DNA from: Kuafuiihalomonas sp039024635
GTDB lineage: Bacteria > Myxococcota > Kuafuiibacteriia > Kuafuiibacteriales > Kuafuiibacteriaceae
Direction of reading: 5' to 3'
Assembly (NCBI GenBank): GCA_039024635.1
Contig: JBCCQA010000034.1
Coordinates: 1 to 58,410 of the forward strand
DNA length: 58,410 nucleotides
How positions within the stretch are numbered: the first letter of the stretch is position 1; each line of letters begins with the position of its first letter. This document shows, in pieces, positions 52,041 to 58,410 of this stretch. A program made the translations under genes and the position numbers. The notes below the pieces were generated by a model. It searched no databases and was not told the DNA's origin. It saw nothing but the letters and a program-made list of their open reading frames with translations.

Positions 52041-53054
52041 AATGGCCGAATCAACCTGAACGATCTGGACACCTTCGAACGCGTTGCGCGCCTGGGCACG
52101 TTGAGCGCTGCCGTCGAAGAGCTCGGCGTCCCAAAGTCGACGATCGGTCGGCATATCGCGCGGCTGGAAGAGGCCGTGAAGGTCGCACTACTCCATCGCG
52201 GCCCTCGGCAGGTTACGTTGACAGAATCCGGCGTGGAGCTGGAAGCGCGGAGTCGGCGGGCCTTGTTGGAGCTTCGAGAGTTGTCCTTTGGGCTCGCCGC
52301 CAGTCGGCCTCACGGTATACTTCGACTGACGGTGCTTCCGGATCTGATGGCGTCGACGCGCTTCGCTTCCTTGCTGACCGAATACTGTCGCGCCTACCCC
52401 GATGTCGTTCTCGACATCGATGCGAACCCACGGGTTGCGAATCTAATCACCGAGGGGTTTGACGTCGCCTTCCGACCTGCGACTGCGCAGGTCGATACGG
52501 ATACGCTTGTGGTACGCCGACTTGCTTCCTCGGATGGTCGCCTCTTCGCCTCACGCACGTACGTCGAGCGGCGCGGGACGGTCGACCGCATCGAGGATCT
52601 CGAAGAGCACGACTGGGTGAGAGTCGGCTCCCGACGCCAAATGCCGTTCGAGCTTTCGCTTGGTGGCGAGACTCGGTCGCTGATGCCACGTGTCGTCGCC
52701 TACGGGAGCGATGTGGCCTCTGTTCTCTCTCTGCTTCGAGCAGGACTCGGGATCGGGGCTGTTCCGCCCATATACTTAGACGACGAAGTGAACCGCGGGA
52801 CCGTTGTTCCATTGCTCCCCAAGTGGGCCACGGCACGAACGCACCTGCTCATGGTGTGGCCTCGACAGCGGTTCCTTTTGCCGCAGGTGCGCGCGTTCGT
52901 GGATTTCATCGTGGAGTCCTTCCAAGAGTCCGAGCCGCTCGAGGACTCTCTCTGCCGCGCTCCATCGAAGGAGCCCTTCAGCCGTGGATCGACCTTCATA
53001 GGGGCTCATGCGGCCAACAGGGACCCTACGGACCCCGTGACGTACGACGAGTAA
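52032..53054 (+). CDS. LysR family regulator with altered C-terminus
   Basis: 340 residues from the ATG at 52032. The winged helix (NDLDTFERVARLGTLSAAVE, ELGVPKSTIGRHIARLEEAV) and the effector domain (GILRLTVLPDLMASTRFASL, LLRAGLGIGAVPPIYLDDEV) are intact. It normally should end soon after VRAFVDFIVESF. Instead about 35 extra residues follow, encoded by DNA that resembles the tyrosine recombinase at 56221-57114 (52950-53008) and then by the start of the IS3 remnant. The tail is therefore a transposition/recombination by-product. The regulator may still work, and the pirin gene is its probable target. Confidence 0.88.
   Translation: MQPNGRINLNDLDTFERVARLGTLSAAVEELGVPKSTIGRHIARLEEAVKVALLHRGPRQVTLTESGVELEARSRRALLELRELSFGLAASRPHGILRLTVLPDLMASTRFASLLTEYCRAYPDVVLDIDANPRVANLITEGFDVAFRPATAQVDTDTLVVRRLASSDGRLFASRTYVERRGTVDRIEDLEEHDWVRVGSRRQMPFELSLGGETRSLMPRVVAYGSDVASVLSLLRAGLGIGAVPPIYLDDEVNRGTVVPLLPKWATARTHLLMVWPRQRFLLPQVRAFVDFIVESFQESEPLEDSLCRAPSKEPFSRGSTFIGAHAANRDPTDPVTYDE
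52950..53008 (+). mobile_element. Tyrosine-recombinase fragment in LysR 3' end
   Basis: In the +2 frame this reads LPRSIEGALQPWIDLHRGS. The recombinase gene on the minus strand (about 56535-56592) encodes LPRSIEGALQPWVDFHRGS, differing at two of 19 positions, with roughly 80% base identity by eye. The copy is embedded in the 3' end of the LysR gene, just before the IS3 remnant. Confidence 0.75.
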
Positions 53055-53800
53055 CCGAATCGTTCCCGGGGTTGTCTCCGCGCAAGGCGTGTCGATTGTT
53101 GAAGGTATCGAGGTCGTCAATGGATGAGCATGGGTCAGGGCGGAAGAAGCATGAGCTCGACGAGCTCTTGGCGAAGCGCGTTGAGAGAGTGATCTTGCGA
53201 TTTCCGACCTTCGGCTATCGCAGGCTCTGGGCCTGGCTGCGCTTTCGCGAAGGCGTGAAGATGAACCAGAAGGCCGTCTGCAGGGTCCTACGGCTGAAAG
53301 GCTGGTTTGTGCATGAGCGGATCTCGACGCCGCGCCCCCGCGTGAAGGGACGCCGCGGCGTAGCGAAGCCGAACGACCAGCGTTGGGCCATGGACGTCAC
53401 GCACACATCCCGGTCGGCGAAGATGGCTGGGCACATCTTGCAGCGGTGATCGACTGCAGCGACCGAGAGATCGTGGGCTACGAGCTGGCTCTCCGGGGAC
53501 GCTCTCAGGAGGCGGAGAGAGCTCTCGAGGATGCGTGCCTCCGTCGCTTCGGCCACGTCCGCCAGGGCGGTCAGCGGCCGCTCCTGAGGAGCGATAATGG
53601 CCTCATCTTTTCAGAGCCGACGATTCCGGAAGGCGTGCCGGGAGTTCGGTCTGAAGCAGGAGTCATCACGCCGTACACGCCCGAGCAGAAAGGGGTCATC
53701 GAGCGCTTCTTCCGAGCCTCAAGGAAGAGTGCGTGTGGCTGACGAACTTCGGCAGTTTCAAGGAGGCTAAGTGGGCCGTCGAGGGCTTCCGTGGAAGCCC
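53040..53800 (+). pseudogene. Decayed IS3-family transposase (orfB)
   Basis: Conserved blocks appear in order but in changing frames: GLSPRKACRLLKVSRSS, RFPTFGYRRLWAWLRF, KGRRGVAKPNDQRWAMDVTH, then IPVGEDGWAHLAAVIDCSDR, LRSDNGLIFS, RRFRKACREFGLKQE, ITPYTPEQ, GVIERFF, and EECVWLTNFGSFKEA. All three DDE residues can be located (AMDVTH, RSDNG, VIERF). At least four indels break the frame: a two-base CA gain near 53403, single-base changes near 53610 and 53660, and a loss near 53720. The 3' end with the QRPHQALGY motif is missing. Dead element. Confidence 0.8.
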
Positions 53801-53906
53801 GGCGGCCGCCAAGCCGCCTAGGGAAGCTCGACCAACTCAGCCTGCATCCGAAAGTCGGGAGCGAACGGCGACATTAGAAACTAAATCGACAATCTTTAGC
53901 ATGACC

Positions 53907-54503
53907 TTAGGGCCGGGGCGGCTTACCTTTGTAAGCCCCCAGCACTGGCAGATCTCCATTCTCGTAGTCGTCCACGATATTTCTCTGCTCAACCGACATT
54001 TCTTCATAGGTCAGCTGACGAGGCTCGCGAATACTGATCAATTCTTCGACAAACCAACGCGAAGTCAGCGGAGGTCGGGCATCTCTATGCTGCGCCGCAT
54101 GATACGCCGTCCCGATTTCTTCCGGGCTATATGCGTAGAGCATCGCGTTCACAGCTATTACGGTTGACAAAATAGCAACGTTGGTGTTTCTCGTGTCAGT
54201 ACATAGCTCTATTAGCATCTTCTGGAACGAAGGAGGACTGCGATAGAAGCGTTCTCTCAAACACAGCTGTCGTTCTCGGGAAGCCAGCTCTTCACAGCGG
54301 TCGGTGGGCACGCTTGAGGTCACTTCCATGACCTGTTCGATGAGCGGAAAAAGATGAAATCGAACATAGCCCCGACCTTCCTCATGCTCTAACAAAGGAC
54401 GCAGGTAGGAGCATGTCTCGAAACCAGGAATCACCTCGCTTTCGAGAGCTCTTTGCTCGTGCGCGAGGAACATACTCACAAAAATAATCGTAGAACCAAT
54501 CAT
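53907..54503 (-). CDS. Orphan protein between two insertion sequences
   Basis: 198 residues, ATG at 54503. A short hydrophobic N-terminus (STIIFVSMFLA) could be a signal or anchor, and a second hydrophobic stretch lies near residues 108-126 (NTNVAILSTVIAVNAMLYAY). The protein is rich in Glu/Arg helices with four or five Cys. Base composition is distinctly less GC-rich than the flanks, and no homologous family is recognised. It sits between the dead IS3 and the IS30 element, so it may be imported cargo. Function unknown. Confidence 0.55.
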   Translation of the reverse strand: MIGSTIIFVSMFLAHEQRALESEVIPGFETCSYLRPLLEHEEGRGYVRFHLFPLIEQVMEVTSSVPTDRCEELASRERQLCLRERFYRSPPSFQKMLIELCTDTRNTNVAILSTVIAVNAMLYAYSPEEIGTAYHAAQHRDARPPLTSRWFVEELISIREPRQLTYEEMSVEQRNIVDDYENGDLPVLGAYKGKPPRP

Positions 54504-54560
54504 TGATAGATCTCGCCCGGCACAATTCTGAAACCGGAAGCATCAGCCGGAACTGGTGAT

Positions 54561-55743
54561 CTCAATGAGTGAAGGCAACACATGAGTTTCCTCCGTTCGC
54601 TCCAAGAGATTCTCGGTAGCCGAGCTCAACGAGCTGTGGCGCCTTCGTGCACTTAGCCGGGGCCCTCGCGCTATCGGCCGAGTTCTGGGCCGTCCGTCGC
54701 GATGGGTCTATGCCGTCGTCGTGCGAGCAGGAGGTATCAAGCCGGTCCCACGAAAGCGAGCTGCGCGTCATCTCAGCCTCGAGGAGCGAGAAGAGATCTC
54801 TCGGCGTCTCGTCGCTCGCGAGTCGATCCGGGGCATCGCAAGAGCTCTCGGACGACCCGCTTCGACGGTCAGTCGAGAGGTCAACAGGAACGACGGCCGC
54901 TTTCGCTATCGAGCCGTCCACGCTGACCGACGGGCCTGGCAGAGAGGGATACGCCCCAAAGCGCGGAAACTCGACCTCGATAAGACGCTGAGAGCCCACG
55001 TCGTCGAGAAGCTCGGGCTTTACTGGTCGCCCCAGCAGATCGCAGGCTGGCTGCGCGAAACCTTCGCTGAGCCTGCCATGCATGTGTCGCATGAAAGCAT
55101 CTACCGGTCCCTGTTTGTCCAGGCCCGAGGATCCCTCAAGAAGGAGTTGACGACCTACCTGCGGCGTCGACGCTCTGTAAGACGACCTGGTGTGACGTCC
55201 AAGAAGCGGCCTCTCGGGGGTGCGATCCAAGACGGGATCTCGATTCGCGAACGGCCCGCTGAAGTCGAAGACCGCGCCGTTCCGGGGCACTGGGAGGGCG
55301 ACTTGCTCTGCGGGAAGAAGGGAACTCAGATCGTGACTCTGGTCGAGCGCATGACTCGTTTCGTGATCTTAGTGAAGGTGGACACGGCGGAGCCAGAGCA
55401 CGTGGCTGACAAGCTCATTGAAGCCATCAAGACTCTTCCAAAAGGACTGGAAGATAGCCTGACGTGGGACCGAGGCCGCGAGACGGCCAACCACGAGAAG
55501 GTCGCATTCGAGACGAAGATGGATATCTACTTTTGCGACCCTCGAAGTCCATGACCGCGAGGCAGCAACGAGAACACCAATGATCTGCCGAGACAGTTCC
55601 TCCCCAAGGGGATTGATCTCTCACAGTTTACGCAGCCCGCACTCAACGCCATCGCGGCTCTACTAAATGGACGTCCACGTCAGACCCTAGGCTGGAAGAC
55701 ACCAGGACAGGCTCTCGATGAAGTGTTGCGTTGACTCTTTGAG
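54561..55743 (+). mobile_element. IS30-family insertion sequence
   Basis: Terminal inverted repeats are recognisable: 54561-54581 (CTCAATGAGTGAAGGCAACAC) has 18 of 21 bases in common with the reverse complement of 55723-55743. They enclose a single transposase gene, total about 1183 bp, as normal for IS30. No clear target duplication was seen next to the ends. Confidence 0.75.
54585..55734 (+). pseudogene. IS30-family transposase with one nonsense codon
   Basis: The frame runs from 54585 without a normal start (VAELNELWRLRALSRGPRAI, then RHLSLEEREEISRRLVARES and GRPASTVSREVNRN, the helix-turn-helix). A GTG at 54721 is the first usable start codon. The catalytic domain has VPGHWEGDLL (first Asp), LTWDRGRE (second Asp) and GSNENTN (Glu). 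A TGA at 55552-55554, where the family has Trp (RSPWQRG), interrupts it. The same frame then continues through GSNENTNDLPRQFLPKGID and GWKTPGQALDEVLR to the natural stop at 55732-55734. A single base change has therefore inactivated it, which suggests recent decay. Confidence 0.85.
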
Positions 55744-55989
55744 GCGAAGCTCCCTGCCCGGGAGCGCCGGTCCAATGACTTGCTCTAGAAACTCTTTCGG
55801 GCGCTTCTCGTGGCTGGGCCTCCAAGTGCTCCCGTCGCCAAACCACCATTCTTCGAATTGCAGCTCTGTAAGAGGCCCGTTCGTACTAGCGTTGGCCCAC
55901 GCCCGGATTTGGGGTCGACGTTCGAGCCAAGTGCGCTGGCCTAGGATCGTACGGTCCAGATCCCACTCTACCCCCCGAGCCCTTCAGGC
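55744..55989 (-). pseudogene. Gene fragment cut by the IS30 element
   Basis: The minus strand reads an open frame VEWDLDRTILGQRTWLERR, then LTELQFEEWWFGDGSTW and KEFLEQVIGPALPG, ending exactly at the IS30 right end. It looks like real protein with sensible codon use but lacks a start and is unrecognised. It may be the part of a gene that IS30 interrupted; no continuation was found left of 54561. Confidence 0.4.
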
Positions 55990-56220
55990 TCCGCAAGCGC
56001 ACGAGCCATGCAACCGAGACTTCCGAGCTGATTGACGACATCCCTCCAGAGACCGCCGACAGCGAGTTCGTCTTGTCTCTCCATGACTCGAATGGAATCA
56101 GAGCGAAGGGAGCACGCATAGATAGACACTGGGTACCCCTCGGCCAGCTCTTAGCGCCCGCTCAGGGACCGTCAAGCCTCCGGATGGAGTCTTGGGCGCC
56201 GCGCGCGGGAACCCTGCAAG
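55990..56220. other. Gap without supported gene
   Basis: Plus-strand frame 56073-56345 (LSLHDSNGIRAKGARIDR) overlaps the recombinase antisense and has no recognised family. Nothing else can be supported in this segment. Confidence 0.4.
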
Positions 56221-57114
56221 CTAGTCGTTGGCAAGGGGAAGCTGAATCTCCTCCGCAGCAGCCTCCAAAGCTCGATCCCCGCGCCGATCATATCGAGCTG
56301 TCGTCTGAACGGAGGCGTGGCCGACGTGATGCGAGACCGTGGTGACGTCCACGCTGCGATCGAGGAGGTCTGATATGAACGTTCGCCGAAGGTCGTGCGG
56401 CGTCATCGCCTTGAGGCCGGCTTCTCGCAGCCGCTTCTGGGTCACGTTGTAGACCACGTCGGGATGGATGTACCGCGCCCGCTGAAGCGCTCCGTTCCTT
56501 GAGACCGGCACGAAGAAAGGTCCCGGAGAGGAGCCCCTATGGAAGTCGACCCATGGCTGAAGGGCTCCTTCAATCGACCTCGGAAGGAAGATCCGGCGCT
56601 CCTTGTTTCCTTTCCCTCGGATAAGGAGCCCGTACCGCTCGAAGTCGAAGTCTTCGTAGTCCAGGCGCGCCACCTCGGCGCGTCGAAGTCCGCCACCGTA
56701 CAGCACCGCGAAGATCGCCAAGTCCCGGGCGCCCAAGGCTTCGTTTTGGTCCGCTCGGCAGGCCTCGAACAGCTTCCGAAGCTCATCCTGGCCGACAGCG
56801 CGGCTCTCCGAGCTCCTCACGTACAGCTGGGTCGTCCTGACGTCAGCATGCCCGGCCATCTGGGCCGCCGTCTGAAGGGACCCTCCTGCCTCCACGTAGG
56901 CCGTGATGCCGGTGGCCCGAAAGCTGTGGGTGCAGAGGTTCCCGTCCATCCCCAGGCGCTCGGCTCTCCGCTTCACCATCTGGAGGACCGTGTTCCGCTG
57001 CATCATCTTCCCGGTCGCCTTCTGACGGACCCCACGAGGCGGCCAGTCTCGCCTTGAGAGAACTCTCGGAGAGGTCCCGTGCCTCCTCGAGCTCTCGGAG
57101 GTAGCCCGAGACAT
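56221..57114 (-). CDS. Chimeric tyrosine recombinase
   Basis: 297 codons holding two catalytic pieces in one frame. The first (about residues 30-100) is only the C-terminal part of one recombinase: TVLQMVKRRAERLG, THSFRATGITAYVEAG, AQMAGHADVRTTQLYVR (box II His-x-x-Arg, His, Tyr). The second (about 105-297) is a whole catalytic domain: GARDLAIFAVLYGGGLRRAE (Arg I), RGKGNKER (Lys), TPHDLRRTFISDLL (His-x-x-Arg), HHVGHASVQTTARYDRRGD (His, Tyr). The second lacks its own core-binding domain. The object is the product of a fusion between two different integrase genes. The second half may still fold, but activity is doubtful without an arm/core domain. Confidence 0.8.
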   Translation of the reverse strand: MSRATSESSRRHGTSPRVLSRRDWPPRGVRQKATGKMMQRNTVLQMVKRRAERLGMDGNLCTHSFRATGITAYVEAGGSLQTAAQMAGHADVRTTQLYVRSSESRAVGQDELRKLFEACRADQNEALGARDLAIFAVLYGGGLRRAEVARLDYEDFDFERYGLLIRGKGNKERRIFLPRSIEGALQPWVDFHRGSSPGPFFVPVSRNGALQRARYIHPDVVYNVTQKRLREAGLKAMTPHDLRRTFISDLLDRSVDVTTVSHHVGHASVQTTARYDRRGDRALEAAAEEIQLPLAND

Positions 57115-57295
57115 GGACCGCCTGCACGTCCTCGAGGCCGAGCCCCTGGGTGTCGCACCAGTGGAGGAACGGGAGCACCGCTCGGGCGTAGGCCTCGGCC
57201 GTGTTTGGGTTGGGGAGGTGGCTCGTGAAGAACGTCAGGACTCGCTGGATAACGGACTCACCGGCGTTGGTGAGGATGGGCGGGAGAGGGGGCCC
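57040..57295 (-). pseudogene. Core-binding domain remnant of the first recombinase
   Basis: In another frame from the one at 56221-57114 the minus strand reads ILTNAGESVIQRVLTFFTSH, NPNTAEAYARAVLPFLHWCD and DVQAVHVSGYLREL to SESSLKARLA. This is the SAM-like core-binding domain of a tyrosine recombinase. It breaks off at about 57045, where sequence coding for the C-terminal part of a recombinase begins in the other frame. So the middle of the gene was deleted. No normal start codon precedes ILTNAG; GTG at 57178 is internal. Confidence 0.65.
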
Positions 57296-57403
57296 CTAAG
57301 GCGAACGTGGTCGGGATGAGGGCGCTCTCGGAGGACATGCCGCATGTGATCAGGCGGAGATCGGAGGGTCAATGCCGGCCCAGTGCCCGACCGAACTGTC
57401 TGG

Positions 57404-58027
57404 TCAGAAGTCCTCGAACACGCATTCCAGCTCCCTGACCTGATTCGGCACGAACTCGAAGTCGAGGTCCACAACGCACGCCATTTCAAGGAACTCGAGC
57501 GTACCGGGGTCAGCTGTTCTGGCAAGAATGAGCCTTGCAACGGTATCCTCGCCGATCAGACCCACGCCGGAGAACTCGAAGACATCGAATTCGTCGACGG
57601 TCCGTACCCGATTAGCCTGATTCTCAGTTTCAAGCCCGTTACTCCGAATGGAGAAAATCGAGCCGACGATACCCTTGGCTACCTGCACGCGCAGCGTATT
57701 GAGGCCGCAGACTGAAACCTCCTCAGTGGCACCCCCACATCCAAAGGGAACCGCCCTTTCGCGGGTCACCCCGTAGGTTCCACGCGGATGAAACGACACG
57801 ATGATATCACTCGGGTCTAGGACACCGCTTCGTGGCACCGAAGCCAGCTCGATGCGCCTCGTGAAGGTCGTGCCGAAACTCTCTCCATCGTCCCACGGGC
57901 AAATGACACCCGAACCCTGCCCGTGGGACTGCGGCGTATCGATCGCCCAGCCGAGGCCCACGAGAAGGATAACGAGAGCCGGTCGCCAAGACCCGAGACG
58001 CCAGGCTGCTGAGCGTGTCTTCGGCAT
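57404..58027 (-). CDS. Secreted protein, first of two tandem paralogs
   Basis: 207 residues, ATG at 58027. The signal peptide is RPALVILLVGLGWAIDT, with cleavage near SHGQG. The mature protein is beta-rich with Cys pairs (GVICPWDDGESFG, VPFGCGGATEEVSVCGLN). Its C-terminal 80 residues (VRTVDEFDVFEFSGVGL, LEFLEMACVVDLDFEF, ending LECVFEDF) closely match the partial gene at the window end. No known family is recognised. Probably exported and not lipidated. Confidence 0.72.
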   Translation of the reverse strand: MPKTRSAAWRLGSWRPALVILLVGLGWAIDTPQSHGQGSGVICPWDDGESFGTTFTRRIELASVPRSGVLDPSDIIVSFHPRGTYGVTRERAVPFGCGGATEEVSVCGLNTLRVQVAKGIVGSIFSIRSNGLETENQANRVRTVDEFDVFEFSGVGLIGEDTVARLILARTADPGTLEFLEMACVVDLDFEFVPNQVRELECVFEDF

Positions 58028-58170
58028 TGCTCTCGCTCCTACCTGAAGAAGCCTTTCAGATACCCAGCTACAGAGGCGTACTCGTCCAAGACGACCTGTT
58101 CTGGATCCTGTTCTGGCTCAAGGCTCGTCTTGGTCAGAATCCACATTCGTGGCCGTCGCTAGGACCGTGG

Positions 58171-58410
58171 TCAAAATTCTTCGAACAAGCATGGAATCAT
58201 CTCCTGGAGCTCTGATGGGTCGAAGTCAAAACTGACTCGGCAGGCTTGAGATAAAAATGCGAGCTCGCTCGTACTTTGCGAGGAAAAGACAAAAACGCTG
58301 TCGGCCTCATCTCCCCCCTCGAATGCCAGGCCTACACCACTGAACTCGAAGACATCAAACCCATCGACGGTTCGTAACAGATTGGCCTGAAGCTCGGTGA
58401 GCCCGTCACC
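58171..58410 (-). CDS. Paralogous secreted protein, partial at window end
   Basis: The last 79 codons before a TGA at 58171-58173 read LLRTVDGFDVFEFSGVGL, then LAFLSQACRVSFDFDPSEL and end PCLFEEF. They align throughout with the C-terminus of the preceding gene on the same strand, 143 bases away. The 5' part lies beyond the window. Tandem duplication of an unknown secreted family is clear. Confidence 0.75.
   Translation of the reverse strand, partial: GDGLTELQANLLRTVDGFDVFEFSGVGLAFEGGDEADSVFVFSSQSTSELAFLSQACRVSFDFDPSELQEMIPCLFEEF

Noticed and set aside
1..58410. CRISPR arrays, rRNA genes and replication origin
   Set aside because: No regularly spaced repeats, no rRNA-like sequence and no origin-type box clusters were noticed on reading.

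Overview
The window reads as a chromosomal accessory region of a high-GC Gram-negative predatory/soil-type bacterium, most likely a myxobacterium-like member of Myxococcota (Sandaracinus/Polyangia style). The support is indirect. There are many lipoproteins with long Asp/Gly/Pro linkers, and Cys-rich repeat proteins. There is an ECF sigma factor overlapping a Ser/Thr kinase-TPR gene, a DUF1800/DUF1501 pair, HAF, FG-GAP and SBBP-type propeller proteins, a 7TM-DISM histidine kinase, and a large Svx/AvrXca-like metallopeptidase. No rRNA, convincing tRNA, CRISPR array or replication origin was seen.

Layout. 0-11.4 kb: a terminator of an upstream gene, a sugar-binding-like lipoprotein, the DUF1800-DUF1501 export pair, a Cys-rich lipoprotein, a trypsin-like lipoprotein with five PAN/Apple modules, the sigma/kinase pair and a small lipoprotein. 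11.5-25.1 kb: lipase/TetR divergent pair, beta-helix Cys-rich secreted protein, DUF3052 protein, a patch of gene debris (methyltransferase and a PPOX-MOSC fusion, both broken), a PKD lipoprotein, an F420-reductase-like dinucleotide-binding protein, a HAF-repeat protein with a strong terminator, a frameshifted acetyltransferase and an AT-richer orphan lipoprotein. 25.4-34.6 kb: a seven-repeat FG-GAP lipoprotein, a lipase pseudogene, a metalloprotease/lipoprotein couple, an SDR pair divergent from a LysR regulator, and an IS3 scrap.

34.6-40.5 kb is the most interesting part. A LysR regulator is divergent from a two-gene efflux operon. The second gene encodes a complete RND inner-membrane pump continued in frame, through what looks like a second signal peptide, into a complete TolC-family outer-membrane channel. 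With the adaptor gene just upstream, all three parts of a tripartite pump come from two ORFs.

40.9-50.2 kb: SBBP-type lipoprotein, a MocR/GntR remnant, a sensor kinase, small Cys-rich and ribbon-helix-helix-like ORFs, and the 1235-residue multidomain metallopeptidase. 50.2-58.4 kb is a mobile graveyard. It holds IS3 remnants, a pirin/LysR divergent pair whose LysR 3' end carries a piece of integrase sequence, a decayed IS3 transposase, an orphan AT-richer gene, an IS30-family element with recognisable inverted repeats and one nonsense codon, a chimeric tyrosine recombinase, and two tandem paralogous secreted proteins, the second cut by the window end.

Most genes are single units rather than long operons. 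The recurring theme is exported, surface-tethered, modular proteins interspersed with decaying genes and insertion sequences, which fits an accessory region undergoing turnover.
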